A stretch of 64,000 nt of DNA from an uncultured Bacteroidota bacterium (GTDB lineage: Bacteria > Bacteroidota > Bacteroidia > Bacteroidales > F082): contig CAJVXP010000003.1 in assembly GCA_913009685.1 (NCBI GenBank), forward strand, positions 45,999 through 109,998, written 5' to 3'. Below the pieces are notes generated by a model that saw nothing but the letters and a program-made list of their open reading frames with translations, was not told the DNA's origin and did not search any database. Below, one piece after another: positions 21,276-31,491 of the stretch. The stretch's first letter is position 1, and each line of letters starts with the position of its first letter. The translations under genes and the position numbers were made by a program.

Positions 21276-21355
21276 ATTATTTTGGTTGTTTTGATGAAAT
21301 AGTAACTCATGTCCTTATTTTTTTAAAAGATGATTAATGTTTTAAAAGCATGTTA

Positions 21356-21410
21356 CAAAATTAATTTACCATCCGGGGTACATGTTACATAATTATGGCA
21401 AAAACTTATA
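21356..21410 (-). promoter_or_regulatory. Shared 27-bp motif plus TAATTTTG -7 element upstream of the cytochrome c biogenesis gene (site A)
   Basis: Reverse strand TATAAGTTTTTGCCATAATTATGTAAC, 20 nt, TAATTTTG; closely similar to 49324-49379. Confidence 0.75.
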
Positions 21411-21459
21411 TATTTTCAAAATCATAAAGCAACTGAATTCAAGCATCTATTGTTGAATT

Positions 21460-22536
21460 TTAGTTTTTATTTTTATTTATGGACACCTCCAGCGCTCCTA
21501 CACCAAATTTGATGATGGATGCCATGGAATCTTCCAAATGTTCATATTCTTTTAATTCTTTAATAATAGCATTTTTTAATGTTCCGTTTCCCACGCCGTG
21601 AATAAAAGTGATTTTGCGATAGCCTTCGGCAATGGCACTTTCCAGCGCTTTTCTGAAATAGTTCATTTGTAATTGAAACATGTCGCGACTTTCCAGACCG
21701 GCAATATTATCAACTATTTCGCCAATATGTAAATCGACAACTGCTTCACCAACATCCGTGCGAAATTTTTCAATGAAAGGGATTTCGCGTTTAACGGCGG
21801 TTTTCGCCTTTTTCGGTTCGATGTCAAACTTTTGTTGCGCAGCGTTTTCCACTGCTTCGCGGAAAGTTGAACGCAGGGCAATGACCGAAATAATAGCTTT
21901 CCCGTTGGTGAGGGTGTTGGCCTGGTAACTGCCTTCTTTGAAAAACCTGTTTGCCCGGATGTCGATTACAGAATGGATTGGGAAAAATATCCTTCCGGGA
22001 TTTGTTTCGTGCATCATGATTTGAATAACGCCCCGAAGCCAATTGTCAATTTCATCGCGGGTGATGGTTGCCAGTATAATTTTTGATTCCGGGGGAACCG
22101 AGCCGTAGTCGACTCCTTCCAGCTTTTCGTTTTGTTTCAGGAAAAGGTTGTAAAGTATATCGAAAGGCGAGTGATTCACCAACAAGACATCCAGGTCGCC
22201 TGTGAGGACCCATTGCTGTTCGTGCGGCTCAAAAAGCAGATAAAACCCCTCCTCTTCCTTTGCCCGTGCCCAGGGACTGATTTCGCTTACGTTGTTTCCT
22301 TCAACCGGGGGATCCTCCTCTTTTGGAAGGTGTTCTTTAGGTGGATTCCCCGAAGAAAAAATTATTTGTTCTGCCTCTTGTTCGCGGAAATCAGGGATTA
22401 AATCTTTGCTGAGAACGGGTATCTCAAACCCATCTTGAGTTTCAACTTTTACTAACTTATTATCTATTATTGCGGTAACCACCCCGCCCCCTGTTTCATT
22501 TAGAAATCTGACTTTTTCACCAATCTTAAACCGCAT
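21460..22536 (-). CDS. DUF2027/Smr-domain protein
   Basis: N-term KIGEKVRFLNETGGGVVTAIIDNKLVKVETQDGFEIPVLSKDLI; C-term Smr DLHIGEIVDN...ITFIHGVGNGTLKNAI. Confidence 0.9.
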   Translation of the reverse strand: MRFKIGEKVRFLNETGGGVVTAIIDNKLVKVETQDGFEIPVLSKDLIPDFREQEAEQIIFSSGNPPKEHLPKEEDPPVEGNNVSEISPWARAKEEEGFYLLFEPHEQQWVLTGDLDVLLVNHSPFDILYNLFLKQNEKLEGVDYGSVPPESKIILATITRDEIDNWLRGVIQIMMHETNPGRIFFPIHSVIDIRANRFFKEGSYQANTLTNGKAIISVIALRSTFREAVENAAQQKFDIEPKKAKTAVKREIPFIEKFRTDVGEAVVDLHIGEIVDNIAGLESRDMFQLQMNYFRKALESAIAEGYRKITFIHGVGNGTLKNAIIKELKEYEHLEDSMASIIKFGVGALEVSINKNKN

Positions 22537-22897
22537 TTTCTTTTTTTGCTTTAGACAGCAAATGTAAGAAATAATAATTTGGCAGAGTAATTATTTTGTT
22601 GTTTCTAATAAAATTGTGTGCCGGGATTTGCTGTGCTTTTAAGAATGATGAATTGAACGTTCTCTCACGACTTCTTTGCTAATTTACTATTCGCACACCC
22701 GCCACTGGCCGTGGTTTGCAAACCCGACTTTTATCGAACCGGGGAATTTCCAAACCCGGATGGTAAATCCGGAAGAGACTTCAAACGGTTGTTCTACGGG
22801 CGAAGATGGACAGCTTTCTGACGAATTCCATTTTTCAAGACCAAAAAAGTTTCAGGATGAAAAATAATTATGTTTATATTTGACTTTTGATTTTCCT

Positions 22898-24019
22898 ATG
22901 AAAAAGACGCTGAAACTTCCGCTTATTCTCCGGCTTACAATTGTATTGCTGTTTTTATGGCTTACGTACTTCATTCTTACCGAGTTTCGTAATTATCTTT
23001 ATCCTATTACGTTAGGCGGCCTTTTTGCTTATTTGCTCTATCCCGTCGCAAGCTATCTTGAAAAGCACAGTGTTCCGCGAATCTTTGCCAATATTCTGAG
23101 CATTATTTTGGGTATTGCCGTGGTTAGCGGAGTGTTTTTTTTCATTTACAAGCAAATGGGTCTTTTCATCGAAGACCTTCCGGGATTAAAAATCACGGCA
23201 TCAAGAAACATCAATTCGATTTTTAAATATTTAACGCAGTTGACCGGCGTTGAAACACCTCTGTTGAAAGAACAATTTAAACTCTTTGCGGGAAACCTGC
23301 TGAGTTTTAGCGGAAACAATTTTAAAAATACATTCGGAGCTACATTCCAAACGGTTTTTACCGTGGGTATTATGCCTGTTTATATTTTTTTCCTGCTTTT
23401 CTATCGCAATAAGTTTCACAATTTTATACTCATGATTGTTCCCGCAGAAAAGCATACCATTGCGCGGAAAATTCTTGATGAGGTGAATCAGCTTGTGGTA
23501 CATTACATGACCGGCGTTTTTATCGTGGTATCCATACTGGTGGTTTTAAACAGTACGGGTTTTGTCATTATTGGTATGAAACATGCCTTACTGCTCGGCG
23601 TTTTAGCAGCAATAATGAATTTTATACCCTACTACGGAACCATTATCGGCTACATGTTTCCGCTATTTATTGCTGTTTTTACTATGGGCTCACCACAATA
23701 TGCCTTTCTTGTGATTGTCCAGTTTATTATTGTACAATTTACTGAAAATAATATTCTTACCCCAAATATTGTGGGTTCGCATGTGAGTATTAACCCTTTT
23801 ATGATTATTCTTGCCATCACTTTCGGGGGATTTATCTGGGGATTACCGGGAATGTTTATTGCCGTTCCCGTGGCTGCGGTTTTTCGTGTTCTCGGCGAAA
23901 ATCTTCCCGAACTTGCTCCCATATCTTATCTGCTGGGGTCGGAAGGAATGGAGGAACACAGCATTTCGCGCAAGAAGCTGGCCAAATTTTTTTTTAGAAA
24001 AAATAAAAACTTTAAATGA
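22898..24019 (+). CDS. AI-2E family transporter (PerM-like)
   Basis: Multi-TM, PYYGTIIGYMFPLFIA...NNILTPNIVGSHVSINPFMIILAITFGGFIWGLPGMFIAVP. Confidence 0.92.
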   Translation: MKKTLKLPLILRLTIVLLFLWLTYFILTEFRNYLYPITLGGLFAYLLYPVASYLEKHSVPRIFANILSIILGIAVVSGVFFFIYKQMGLFIEDLPGLKITASRNINSIFKYLTQLTGVETPLLKEQFKLFAGNLLSFSGNNFKNTFGATFQTVFTVGIMPVYIFFLLFYRNKFHNFILMIVPAEKHTIARKILDEVNQLVVHYMTGVFIVVSILVVLNSTGFVIIGMKHALLLGVLAAIMNFIPYYGTIIGYMFPLFIAVFTMGSPQYAFLVIVQFIIVQFTENNILTPNIVGSHVSINPFMIILAITFGGFIWGLPGMFIAVPVAAVFRVLGENLPELAPISYLLGSEGMEEHSISRKKLAKFFFRKNKNFK

Positions 24020-24315
24020 TGCTGAAACATATTGTTATGATAAAATTCAATGCCGATCAGGATGTTGAGAAACTTTCGGGCGAATTTAAACAGCTTTTGG
24101 ATGCGCTTTTGTCTTCGGTGGAATCGTTAAAATCCATGGAAGTAGGACTAAATATCAGCAAAAAACCATCGGCGTACCATCTTGTACTCACCGCAGCCTT
24201 TGACAATGAAACCGGATTGGATACTTACCGTTTGCATCCCGACCATGTCAAAATCCTCGACCGCATGAAAGATACAGTGGAAAAGGTGGCGGTGGTGGAC
24301 TATCTTGTTTCGTGA
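24016..24315 (+). CDS. Dabb-family (stress-response A/B barrel) protein
   Basis: MLKHIVMIKFN...LESL-type core...YRLHPDHVKILDRMKDTVEKVAVVDY. Confidence 0.9.
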   Translation: MMLKHIVMIKFNADQDVEKLSGEFKQLLDALLSSVESLKSMEVGLNISKKPSAYHLVLTAAFDNETGLDTYRLHPDHVKILDRMKDTVEKVAVVDYLVS

Positions 24316-24515
24316 TGATTTCTTTCTGCTTTAGCGTCCGTGCTTAAAGCATTTCTCATCGCAAAGGCACATTAAACGTCTTACTCTCGTCCGCATCTGT
24401 AACGCAGGCGCATTTGTATTGTCTTTAAACATCCTTTTACTCCTGTTTCTGAAATCCTTTGCTCTCATCCGGTATTTTTATTACTTTTACCTTCCAAATT
24501 GAAAAAGTGATTAAA

Positions 24516-25103
24516 ATGGCCGAGATCAAATTGAAAAAGTTGTTTATTAAAAATATGGTTTGTAACCGATGCATTATGGCTGTGGAAATCGAACTGAAAA
24601 AACTAAATTTAAAACCGGTTTCTGTGATACTCGGAGAAGCTGTAATTGAAGCCGAGCCGGATTCCATAGCTCTTGCGAAGCTGAACAAAAACCTGCAATC
24701 CATTGGCTTTGAGCTTATCGATGACAGAAAAAGTCAACTGGTCGAGCAGATGAAAACAGAAATCATCCGGTATATCCATTATGATAAGGAGATTGACGGA
24801 TACATAAATTTCTCTGAGCATTTGTCCCGTACCTTAAGGCTCGAATATTCCTATCTTAGCAATCTTTTCTCTTCCGTAGTGGGGACAACCATTGAGAAAT
24901 ATATCATCCTGCAGCGTATCGAAAAAGTCAAAGAGCTGCTGGTTTATGGCGAGCTTACCCTTTCCGAAATCGCCTGGCAGACCGGCTACAGCAGTGTGCA
25001 GCACCTTTCCAATCAGTTTAAGAAAATCATAGGCATGAGTCCTATGGCCTATAAAAAAATGCAGGAATATAACCGGAAGACGCTGGACCAGGTGGGGAAA
25101 TAA
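24516..25103 (+). CDS. AraC-family regulator with N-terminal heavy-metal-associated (HMA-like) domain
   Basis: LFIKNMVCNRCIMAVEIELKKL (CxxC metal-binding loop) followed by AraC HTH LSEIAWQTGYSSVQHLSNQFKKIIGMSPMAYKKM. Confidence 0.88.
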   Translation: MAEIKLKKLFIKNMVCNRCIMAVEIELKKLNLKPVSVILGEAVIEAEPDSIALAKLNKNLQSIGFELIDDRKSQLVEQMKTEIIRYIHYDKEIDGYINFSEHLSRTLRLEYSYLSNLFSSVVGTTIEKYIILQRIEKVKELLVYGELTLSEIAWQTGYSSVQHLSNQFKKIIGMSPMAYKKMQEYNRKTLDQVGK

Positions 25104-25299
25104 TTCAATTTATTTATCGCCAACTCAGGGTCGTTGTTTGGTATAATAAGCTGGTTTGTCTGTTCCATGCCCATTTATTTCCCTTTCTGCCGGATCTTGC
25201 CGTGCTCCAAAAATGCCTAATTTTGCAGATTGAAAATTCCGGCGTATCCGCAAGCTTTACACGGAATCTTAAATCGTTTTAAAAGTATTTTCTTTTTTT

Positions 25300-25959
25300 A
25301 TGAAAAGTTTTTTCAAGGCAAATGCCTTTGTTTTAAGTGCGTATTTCGTCCTTTTCGTAACGGGCGTTTTTTTCGTGGTTTCTTATTCCAAAGCAGACTT
25401 GCATCTCATTATAAACCAATGGCATACAGGGTTTTTCGATATCTTCTTTAAATATGTTACTTTCCTTGGAAACGGATGGATGGTCTTAGTATTGTTTTTG
25501 GTGTTTTTGCTTATCAAAACCCGGTATGCAGTTATTTTTCTTGCCGGTAACTTTCTGATTACCCTGTTGGTACAGGGGACAAAACACTTGATTTTTCCGC
25601 ATGCTTTACGCCCGGTTGCTTATTTTAAAGGCGTTCACGTGTTACATCTTATCCCGGGTGTCGCCATGTATTCCAATAACAGCTTTCCTTCCGGACATGC
25701 AGCCACAGCCTTTGGTATTTTTGTGATGCTGATTTATATAACGAAAAACCGAACACTGAAGTTTCTCTGGCTGATAATAGCATTGCTAACAGCTTATTCG
25801 CGGATTTATCTTTCCCAGCACTTTATGGAGGACATCCTGGCAGGTTCGCTCATAGGAGCCATCGTCATGTTCTTAACCGTTTATTATTTTAACCGTTATT
25901 TTCGGGACCTTTATAATTATTCCATATTGTATCGTTTGTTTCCTAAAAGTAAAGTATGA
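25300..25959 (+). CDS. PAP2-family phosphatase (membrane)
   Basis: KHLIFPHALRP...NSFPSGHAATAFGI...YSRIYLSQHFMEDILAGSLIG. Confidence 0.92.
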   Translation: MKSFFKANAFVLSAYFVLFVTGVFFVVSYSKADLHLIINQWHTGFFDIFFKYVTFLGNGWMVLVLFLVFLLIKTRYAVIFLAGNFLITLLVQGTKHLIFPHALRPVAYFKGVHVLHLIPGVAMYSNNSFPSGHAATAFGIFVMLIYITKNRTLKFLWLIIALLTAYSRIYLSQHFMEDILAGSLIGAIVMFLTVYYFNRYFRDLYNYSILYRLFPKSKV

Positions 25960-27632
25960 AACGAAAACATATCGACCTGTTATTTATTGCCCTCGCAGCC
26001 GGCCTGTTGTTTGTGCCGTTTCTTGGGGGAGTGCATCTATTCGACTGGGATGAAATTAATTTTGCGGAATCGGCTCGTGAAATGCTTCAAACGCACGACT
26101 TTCTGACAGTTCAAATTAATTACCATCTCTTTTGGGAAAAGCCGCCTCTTTTTATCTGGATGCAGGTGCTTTCGATGAAACTATTTGGGGTGAACGAATT
26201 TGCCGCCCGTTTTCCCGATGCCATGGCCGGCGTAGTTACGCTCATGGTGCTGTATTTGATAGGAGAGAAGTTATTCAGTCGCCGTTTCGGACTTATCTGG
26301 GTATTGGTGTATGCCGGTTCCATTTTACCACAACTTTATTTCCGGTCGGGGATTATCGACCCCTGGTTTAACCTGTTTATTTTTCTCGGAATCTATTTTA
26401 TGGCTTTGTATCTCGAATCCCGTAAAAACCGGAAAGAGGATCTGAATATTTTTCTGTCGGCGGCTTTTATAGGACTGGCCATTATGACCAAAGGGCCGGT
26501 GGGGCTGCTTGTTTTACTACTTTCGCTCACGGTTTGGCTCATTCTGCGCGGGTCGTGGAAGAAGGTCTTTCGCTGGCGTTTCCTGCTGATTTATGGTTTT
26601 ACACTGTTGATAGTGGGGGGATTTTGGTTTATTCTTCAAATTGCTGATGGAAGAGCCTCCCTGATTATGGATTTTATTCAATATCAGATTCGCCTGTTTT
26701 CTCAGAAAGATGCAGGCCATGGTGGTTTTCTCTTTTATCATTTTGTAGTCCTCTTTTTTGGCGTTTTTCCGGCTTCGGTGTTTATGCTTCCTGCTTTCAG
26801 AAGATTACATGACAAAACGGATAAGCAAAAAATTTTCCGTAACTGGATGATGATAAGTTTCTGGGTTGTGCTCATTCTGTTCACCATTGTGAAAACTAAA
26901 ATTGTGCATTACTCTTCTTTTTGCTATTTCCCCATTACCTTTTTTGCAACCTATATCATTGTCAAAATGATAAAAGGAGAGCTGAGATTCCCTTCCTGGC
27001 TCAAAGTCGCACTAATAGCCACTGCTGCTGTTGAAGGGTTGGTATTCATAGTATTACAACTGTTTATTCACTACAAAGACCGGATTATTGCCAAAGGCTG
27101 GATTCACGATCCTTTTGCAGCAGGCAATCTTCAGGCAAATGTTCACTGGTCGGGATTTGAATTTTTGCTGGGAGTCTTTTTGCTTGCCGGGGTCCTGATT
27201 TCACTCTTTTCCTTTCGGAAGAATATTCAAAGAATGGTCACAGGAATCTTCATTACCACTCTGATTTTTACCACACTTTCTGTGTTTATCATTACCCCGA
27301 AGGTGGAAGGCTATTCGCAAAATGCTGCCATTGATTTTTACGCCAGACATGCCGGAGAGAATGCTTATGTTGATGTGTGGGGATTTAAAAGTTATGCACA
27401 GTATTTCTATTTTCGCAAAAAGCCTCCGGAAACTTTACCGGCTGTCAGCCCGCAAATGCAGTTAAACGGAGAGGTTTCCAAACCTGTGTATGTGGTTACG
27501 AAAATTACCTCAAAAAAAGCATTTCAAAAACGATATCCCTCTTTTCGTTTGCTTTATGAAAAAAACGGATTTGACTTTTTCAAACGAAATCCGGAATCAA
27601 AAACCAAAATAAAACCTGACATAAATGATTAA
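25956..27632 (+). CDS. Glycosyltransferase family 39-like (ArnT/PMT type)
   Basis: HLFDWDEINFAESAREML...EKPPLFIWMQ...MTKGPVGLL; multi-TM. Confidence 0.9.
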   Translation: MKRKHIDLLFIALAAGLLFVPFLGGVHLFDWDEINFAESAREMLQTHDFLTVQINYHLFWEKPPLFIWMQVLSMKLFGVNEFAARFPDAMAGVVTLMVLYLIGEKLFSRRFGLIWVLVYAGSILPQLYFRSGIIDPWFNLFIFLGIYFMALYLESRKNRKEDLNIFLSAAFIGLAIMTKGPVGLLVLLLSLTVWLILRGSWKKVFRWRFLLIYGFTLLIVGGFWFILQIADGRASLIMDFIQYQIRLFSQKDAGHGGFLFYHFVVLFFGVFPASVFMLPAFRRLHDKTDKQKIFRNWMMISFWVVLILFTIVKTKIVHYSSFCYFPITFFATYIIVKMIKGELRFPSWLKVALIATAAVEGLVFIVLQLFIHYKDRIIAKGWIHDPFAAGNLQANVHWSGFEFLLGVFLLAGVLISLFSFRKNIQRMVTGIFITTLIFTTLSVFIITPKVEGYSQNAAIDFYARHAGENAYVDVWGFKSYAQYFYFRKKPPETLPAVSPQMQLNGEVSKPVYVVTKITSKKAFQKRYPSFRLLYEKNGFDFFKRNPESKTKIKPDIND

Positions 27633-28389
27633 CGAAAAAAAAATTATTGTTGTGCTGCCCGCTTACAATGCAGCACAGACTTTGGAACAGACGTATAAGG
27701 AGATTCCCTTTGATGTTGTGGATGATGTGATTTTGGTGGACGACCACAGTAATGATAAAACCCTGCAGGTCGCTACTGAACTGGGGATCCGCCATATTAT
27801 CGAACATGAGAAAAACAAAGGTTATGGCGGAAATCAAAAAACCTGTTATAACAAAGCCTTGTCGCTTGGCGCCGATATGGTTGTGATGTTGCATCCCGAT
27901 TACCAATACACGCCCAAGCTCATTCATTCCATGTGCTATTTAATTGCCAATGGAGTGTACGACGTGGTGATTGGCTCGCGAATATTGGGGAAAGGCGCTT
28001 TAAACGGCGGGATGCCCTGGTATAAATATGTGGCCAACCGGGGACTTACATTTTTCCAGAATCTGGTGATGAACCAAAAACTTTCGGAGTATCACACCGG
28101 TTACCGTGCTTTTTCGGCCCGTGTCTTGAAGAGTATCCTTTACAATAACTGTTCCGATGATTTTGTTTTTGATAACCAAATGCTGGCGCAGATATTTTAT
28201 GCAGGATGGGAAGTAGCTGAAATAACGTGTCCTACCAAGTATTTCGAAGAAGGTTCCTCCATAAATTTTAGTCGCAGCGTTGCTTATGGACTGGGTGTTA
28301 TCAGGGTCTCGTTAATGTATTTTGCCCAGAAGGCCAAATTGGGAAACTTTGAAATTTTTAAAGGAATCGAACCCCGGAAAGAGGTATGA
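27625..28389 (+). CDS. Glycosyltransferase family 2 (dolichyl-phosphate mannosyltransferase-like)
   Basis: VVLPAYNAAQTLEQTYKEIP...ILVDDHSNDKT...EKNKGYGGNQKTCY...YHTGYRAFS. Confidence 0.92.
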   Translation: MINEKKIIVVLPAYNAAQTLEQTYKEIPFDVVDDVILVDDHSNDKTLQVATELGIRHIIEHEKNKGYGGNQKTCYNKALSLGADMVVMLHPDYQYTPKLIHSMCYLIANGVYDVVIGSRILGKGALNGGMPWYKYVANRGLTFFQNLVMNQKLSEYHTGYRAFSARVLKSILYNNCSDDFVFDNQMLAQIFYAGWEVAEITCPTKYFEEGSSINFSRSVAYGLGVIRVSLMYFAQKAKLGNFEIFKGIEPRKEV

Positions 28390-28468
28390 TGTTGCTGTTA
28401 ACAGTCGTGATTCTTCCGCTTTAGGCATCTATACCTAAAGTTATTGCCTTTTTTCTGTACAAAAATCC

Positions 28469-28524
28469 TATAACTCTTTTCCAAAATTGTGTAACAGCAA
28501 CCTGCTGGTACTCATCTAATTTTG
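28469..28524 (+). promoter_or_regulatory. Shared 27-bp motif plus TAATTTTG -7 element upstream of the cusCBA-like operon (site B)
   Basis: TATAACTCTTTTCCAAAATTGTGTAAC, 21 nt, TAATTTTG. Confidence 0.65.
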
Positions 28525-28637
28525 CGTCATAAAACGGAAGTAATTCTCTGTCCGGTTTTTATTATGGTTAAAGAATAATAATTTACGACAGAGAGCCGAC
28601 TTCTTACTTTTCAATCAAATCAACTTAAATACATATC

Positions 28638-29906
28638 ATGAAAATAAAGACATTGCTGTTTCTAATGACTTCCCTGTTTTTAGGGGGCGTATTGTCGGCC
28701 CGAAACACCGGGTCGTTGCAGGAACTGGTAAAGAAGGCCGTGGAGGTCAATCCCAAAATCAAATCGTTGCAGGCCAAATTAAATGTTGCCAGAGAAAACA
28801 TTTCCATTGGGACAAATCTTCCTGACCCTGTTTTTACGGTAGGATTGCTCAATGTGCCTGCTAACACGTTTTCGTTCAGGCAGGAAGCCATGACCGGTAC
28901 TGCGCTGAACCTCTCGCAAACTATTCCGTTTCCCGGCGCGCTAAAAGCCAAAGCCGAAGTAAAAGCCATGGATACCCTGATTGTCAAACAGGAAATTGGT
29001 GACCTGAAAAATCAAATTGCACAGCAAATGGCCATACTTTATTATACCCTTCAGGAGAAACGGCGCGAAATAGTCCTGACCAAAGAGAGTGTGGATTTGT
29101 TGAAACAGATCTCTCTGGTGGCCAAACGAAAATTTGAGGTGGGAACAGCCAGCCTCGAAAATATTGTACAGGTAGAGGTGCAGATAACCCGTGTAAAAGA
29201 TAAAATAGAGGCGCTGAAAGGAGATGCACAGTCGATGCAGGCGCAGATGAATGCCTATCTGCTACGCGATGAACGGACTACCATTGCTACGCCGAAAATC
29301 CGGCCTATAAGCCATGAAATTTTTGTGACCGATACCCTGTTAAAACTTGCTGCCCTTAATCGCCCCCTGTTAAAAGGAATAAAACTCTACCAGACCAAGG
29401 CAGTGTTACAGCAAAAAGAGGTTGAAAAAAAATACTATCCTAATTTTAAAGTTGGCCTGCAATATACTCTACGGAGCTATAACCAGACCACCGGTAAAAA
29501 TTATCCTGATTTTCTCGGACTTGTTGTGGGGGTTACCATTCCTCTGGGCTACGGCGGAAACATAAAAGCTCAGGTAAATAAAACACGGTATCTGCAGGAT
29601 TATTATGGTCAGCAATTTCATTCTTCCCTGCAAATCCTGCAACAGTCGTTTGGAAAAATCAATGCTAAAATCAACGAACTCCGCAGCCGTGAGAAACTTT
29701 TATCTAAAACCATGTTGCCGCAAACCATTCAGGCTTATCAGGCTGCCCTGGCCGATTACCAGGTGAATAAAATTGATTTTGTGAATGTAATCAAAGCGGA
29801 AGACGATATCTTAAAAATAAAAACAGAGCTGGCAAAACTGCGTACCAGTTATACTATTCAGATTGCGCAACTCAAATTCTTAACCGGTTCAAAATTAACC
29901 TATTAA
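28638..29906 (+). CDS. TolC-family outer membrane protein (CusC-like)
   Basis: LQELVKKAVEVNPKIKSLQAKLNVA...LSQTIPFPGALKAKAE...; adjacent to CusB and CusA homologues. Confidence 0.92.
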   Translation: MKIKTLLFLMTSLFLGGVLSARNTGSLQELVKKAVEVNPKIKSLQAKLNVARENISIGTNLPDPVFTVGLLNVPANTFSFRQEAMTGTALNLSQTIPFPGALKAKAEVKAMDTLIVKQEIGDLKNQIAQQMAILYYTLQEKRREIVLTKESVDLLKQISLVAKRKFEVGTASLENIVQVEVQITRVKDKIEALKGDAQSMQAQMNAYLLRDERTTIATPKIRPISHEIFVTDTLLKLAALNRPLLKGIKLYQTKAVLQQKEVEKKYYPNFKVGLQYTLRSYNQTTGKNYPDFLGLVVGVTIPLGYGGNIKAQVNKTRYLQDYYGQQFHSSLQILQQSFGKINAKINELRSREKLLSKTMLPQTIQAYQAALADYQVNKIDFVNVIKAEDDILKIKTELAKLRTSYTIQIAQLKFLTGSKLTY

Positions 29907-29923
29907 TTGAAAAAAGCAAAAAC

Positions 29924-31300
29924 ATGAATAAGAAATTTTTTATCTACACAACTTTAATAGTAATCGGTGCTGCACTTGGCGCCGGAGGATACTATTTTTA
30001 TGCGGGAAAAACCTTGAAACAAGAAGCTTCTTCCACAAAAAGTGAAACAAACCAAAAGTCAGGCAAAACCAAAAGAAAGGTCTTGTTCTGGCGTGCCCCC
30101 ATGAATCCGAATGAGATACATGATGCTCCGGGCAAATCATCCATGGGCATGGAATTAATTCCTGTTTATGCCGACGCTTCCGGTGCAGCCGGTGTTGTTT
30201 CCGTCAACCCTGTTATGCAGCAGGATATGAACGTGAAAATCGCAACAGTTAAAGCGGGTGAGTTAAATGCCGATGTGCTGACAAACGGTATTCTGGATCC
30301 TGATGAACAAAAAGAGTATGTGGCTACTACAAAGATTGGTGGCTGGATTGATAAGATGTACATCAACTACACCGGACAAAAAGTACACAAAGGCGATAAG
30401 CTGATTAAGATTTATTCGCCCGATCTGGTGGCGGCACAGGAGGAATACCTGACTGCATTAGCCTATGATAATGCTATGAGTACTTCTGGAGCAAGGAGTA
30501 ATTTAACAAAAAATGCTATCCGGAAATTGCAACTGCTCGATGTTACAAATGCCGAGATTCAACATCTGAAAGAGACAAAAAAGGCAAAGAAATACATTAT
30601 TCTCACCGCTCCTTTCGATGGAACCGTCTTGTACAAGGGAGTTGACGAAGGTGCCAAAATCAACAGAGGGACACCCTTACTAAAAATTGCCAACTTGCGT
30701 AGTTTATGGATTCTTGCCGATATTTATGAGTACGAGTTGTTTAAAATCGGACTGGGTGATAAGGTACAGGTGACGTTTGATTACCTTCCGGGTAAAGTTT
30801 ATACAGGAAAAGTTTCTTTTATTTATCCTACACTTGATACAAAAACGCGTACCATCAAGGTACGTATTGATCTTCCCAACCCCAATGGAGAGCTAAAGCC
30901 GGGTATGTTTGCTTCGGTTGACATCAAAGGGAAAAGTTTTGGTGTTCATCCTCTTGTTCCCGAGCAGGCCATATTACGCAGCGGAAGGGTGAATACGGTT
31001 ATTGTCGCTTTGGGAGGCGGAAAATTTAAGCCGGTACAAATTGAGCTTGGCGCTTATTCCAAAGGCTATTATCAGGTACTGAGCGGGTTGAAAGCCGGAA
31101 CACGCATTGTGACCTCGGCACAATTCCTCATTGACTCCGAGTCTAACCTGAACGCTGCATTAAGTGGTTTCATACCTTCCTCATCAAACAAAAATGCCAA
31201 AGGCAGGCAGGCTGATGTCAAAAAAGAAAAGAAGGATATGAAAGGCATGGACATGAAAAAGGCAGCTGGTAAGAAGGTCAAAGGGAAAGGAAGCCGTTAA
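29924..31300 (+). CDS. RND efflux periplasmic adaptor (CusB-like)
   Basis: WRAPMNPNEIHDAPGKSSMGMELIPVY metal-binding segment plus HlyD-like adaptor body; Met/Lys-rich C-terminus. Confidence 0.94.
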   Translation: MNKKFFIYTTLIVIGAALGAGGYYFYAGKTLKQEASSTKSETNQKSGKTKRKVLFWRAPMNPNEIHDAPGKSSMGMELIPVYADASGAAGVVSVNPVMQQDMNVKIATVKAGELNADVLTNGILDPDEQKEYVATTKIGGWIDKMYINYTGQKVHKGDKLIKIYSPDLVAAQEEYLTALAYDNAMSTSGARSNLTKNAIRKLQLLDVTNAEIQHLKETKKAKKYIILTAPFDGTVLYKGVDEGAKINRGTPLLKIANLRSLWILADIYEYELFKIGLGDKVQVTFDYLPGKVYTGKVSFIYPTLDTKTRTIKVRIDLPNPNGELKPGMFASVDIKGKSFGVHPLVPEQAILRSGRVNTVIVALGGGKFKPVQIELGAYSKGYYQVLSGLKAGTRIVTSAQFLIDSESNLNAALSGFIPSSSNKNAKGRQADVKKEKKDMKGMDMKKAAGKKVKGKGSR

Positions 31301-31491
31301 TTTGAAAGCCATTGACAAAAGCGGAGACATCAACCCTTATGACATTATGAATCAGAGTTTAATATCATATAATTCAGGTGCTTATATCGTTTGGAGCATG
31401 AAACTTCGTAATAAACGTGTTGGTTATCTAAAAAATAATTTGAAAAACACGGGCTCTCTTATAACTAAACTCATATAAAAAAGGAGATAAA

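Noticed and set aside
22676-22867. 63-aa ORF upstream of the AI-2E transporter
   Set aside because: No signal or family; probably chance ORF
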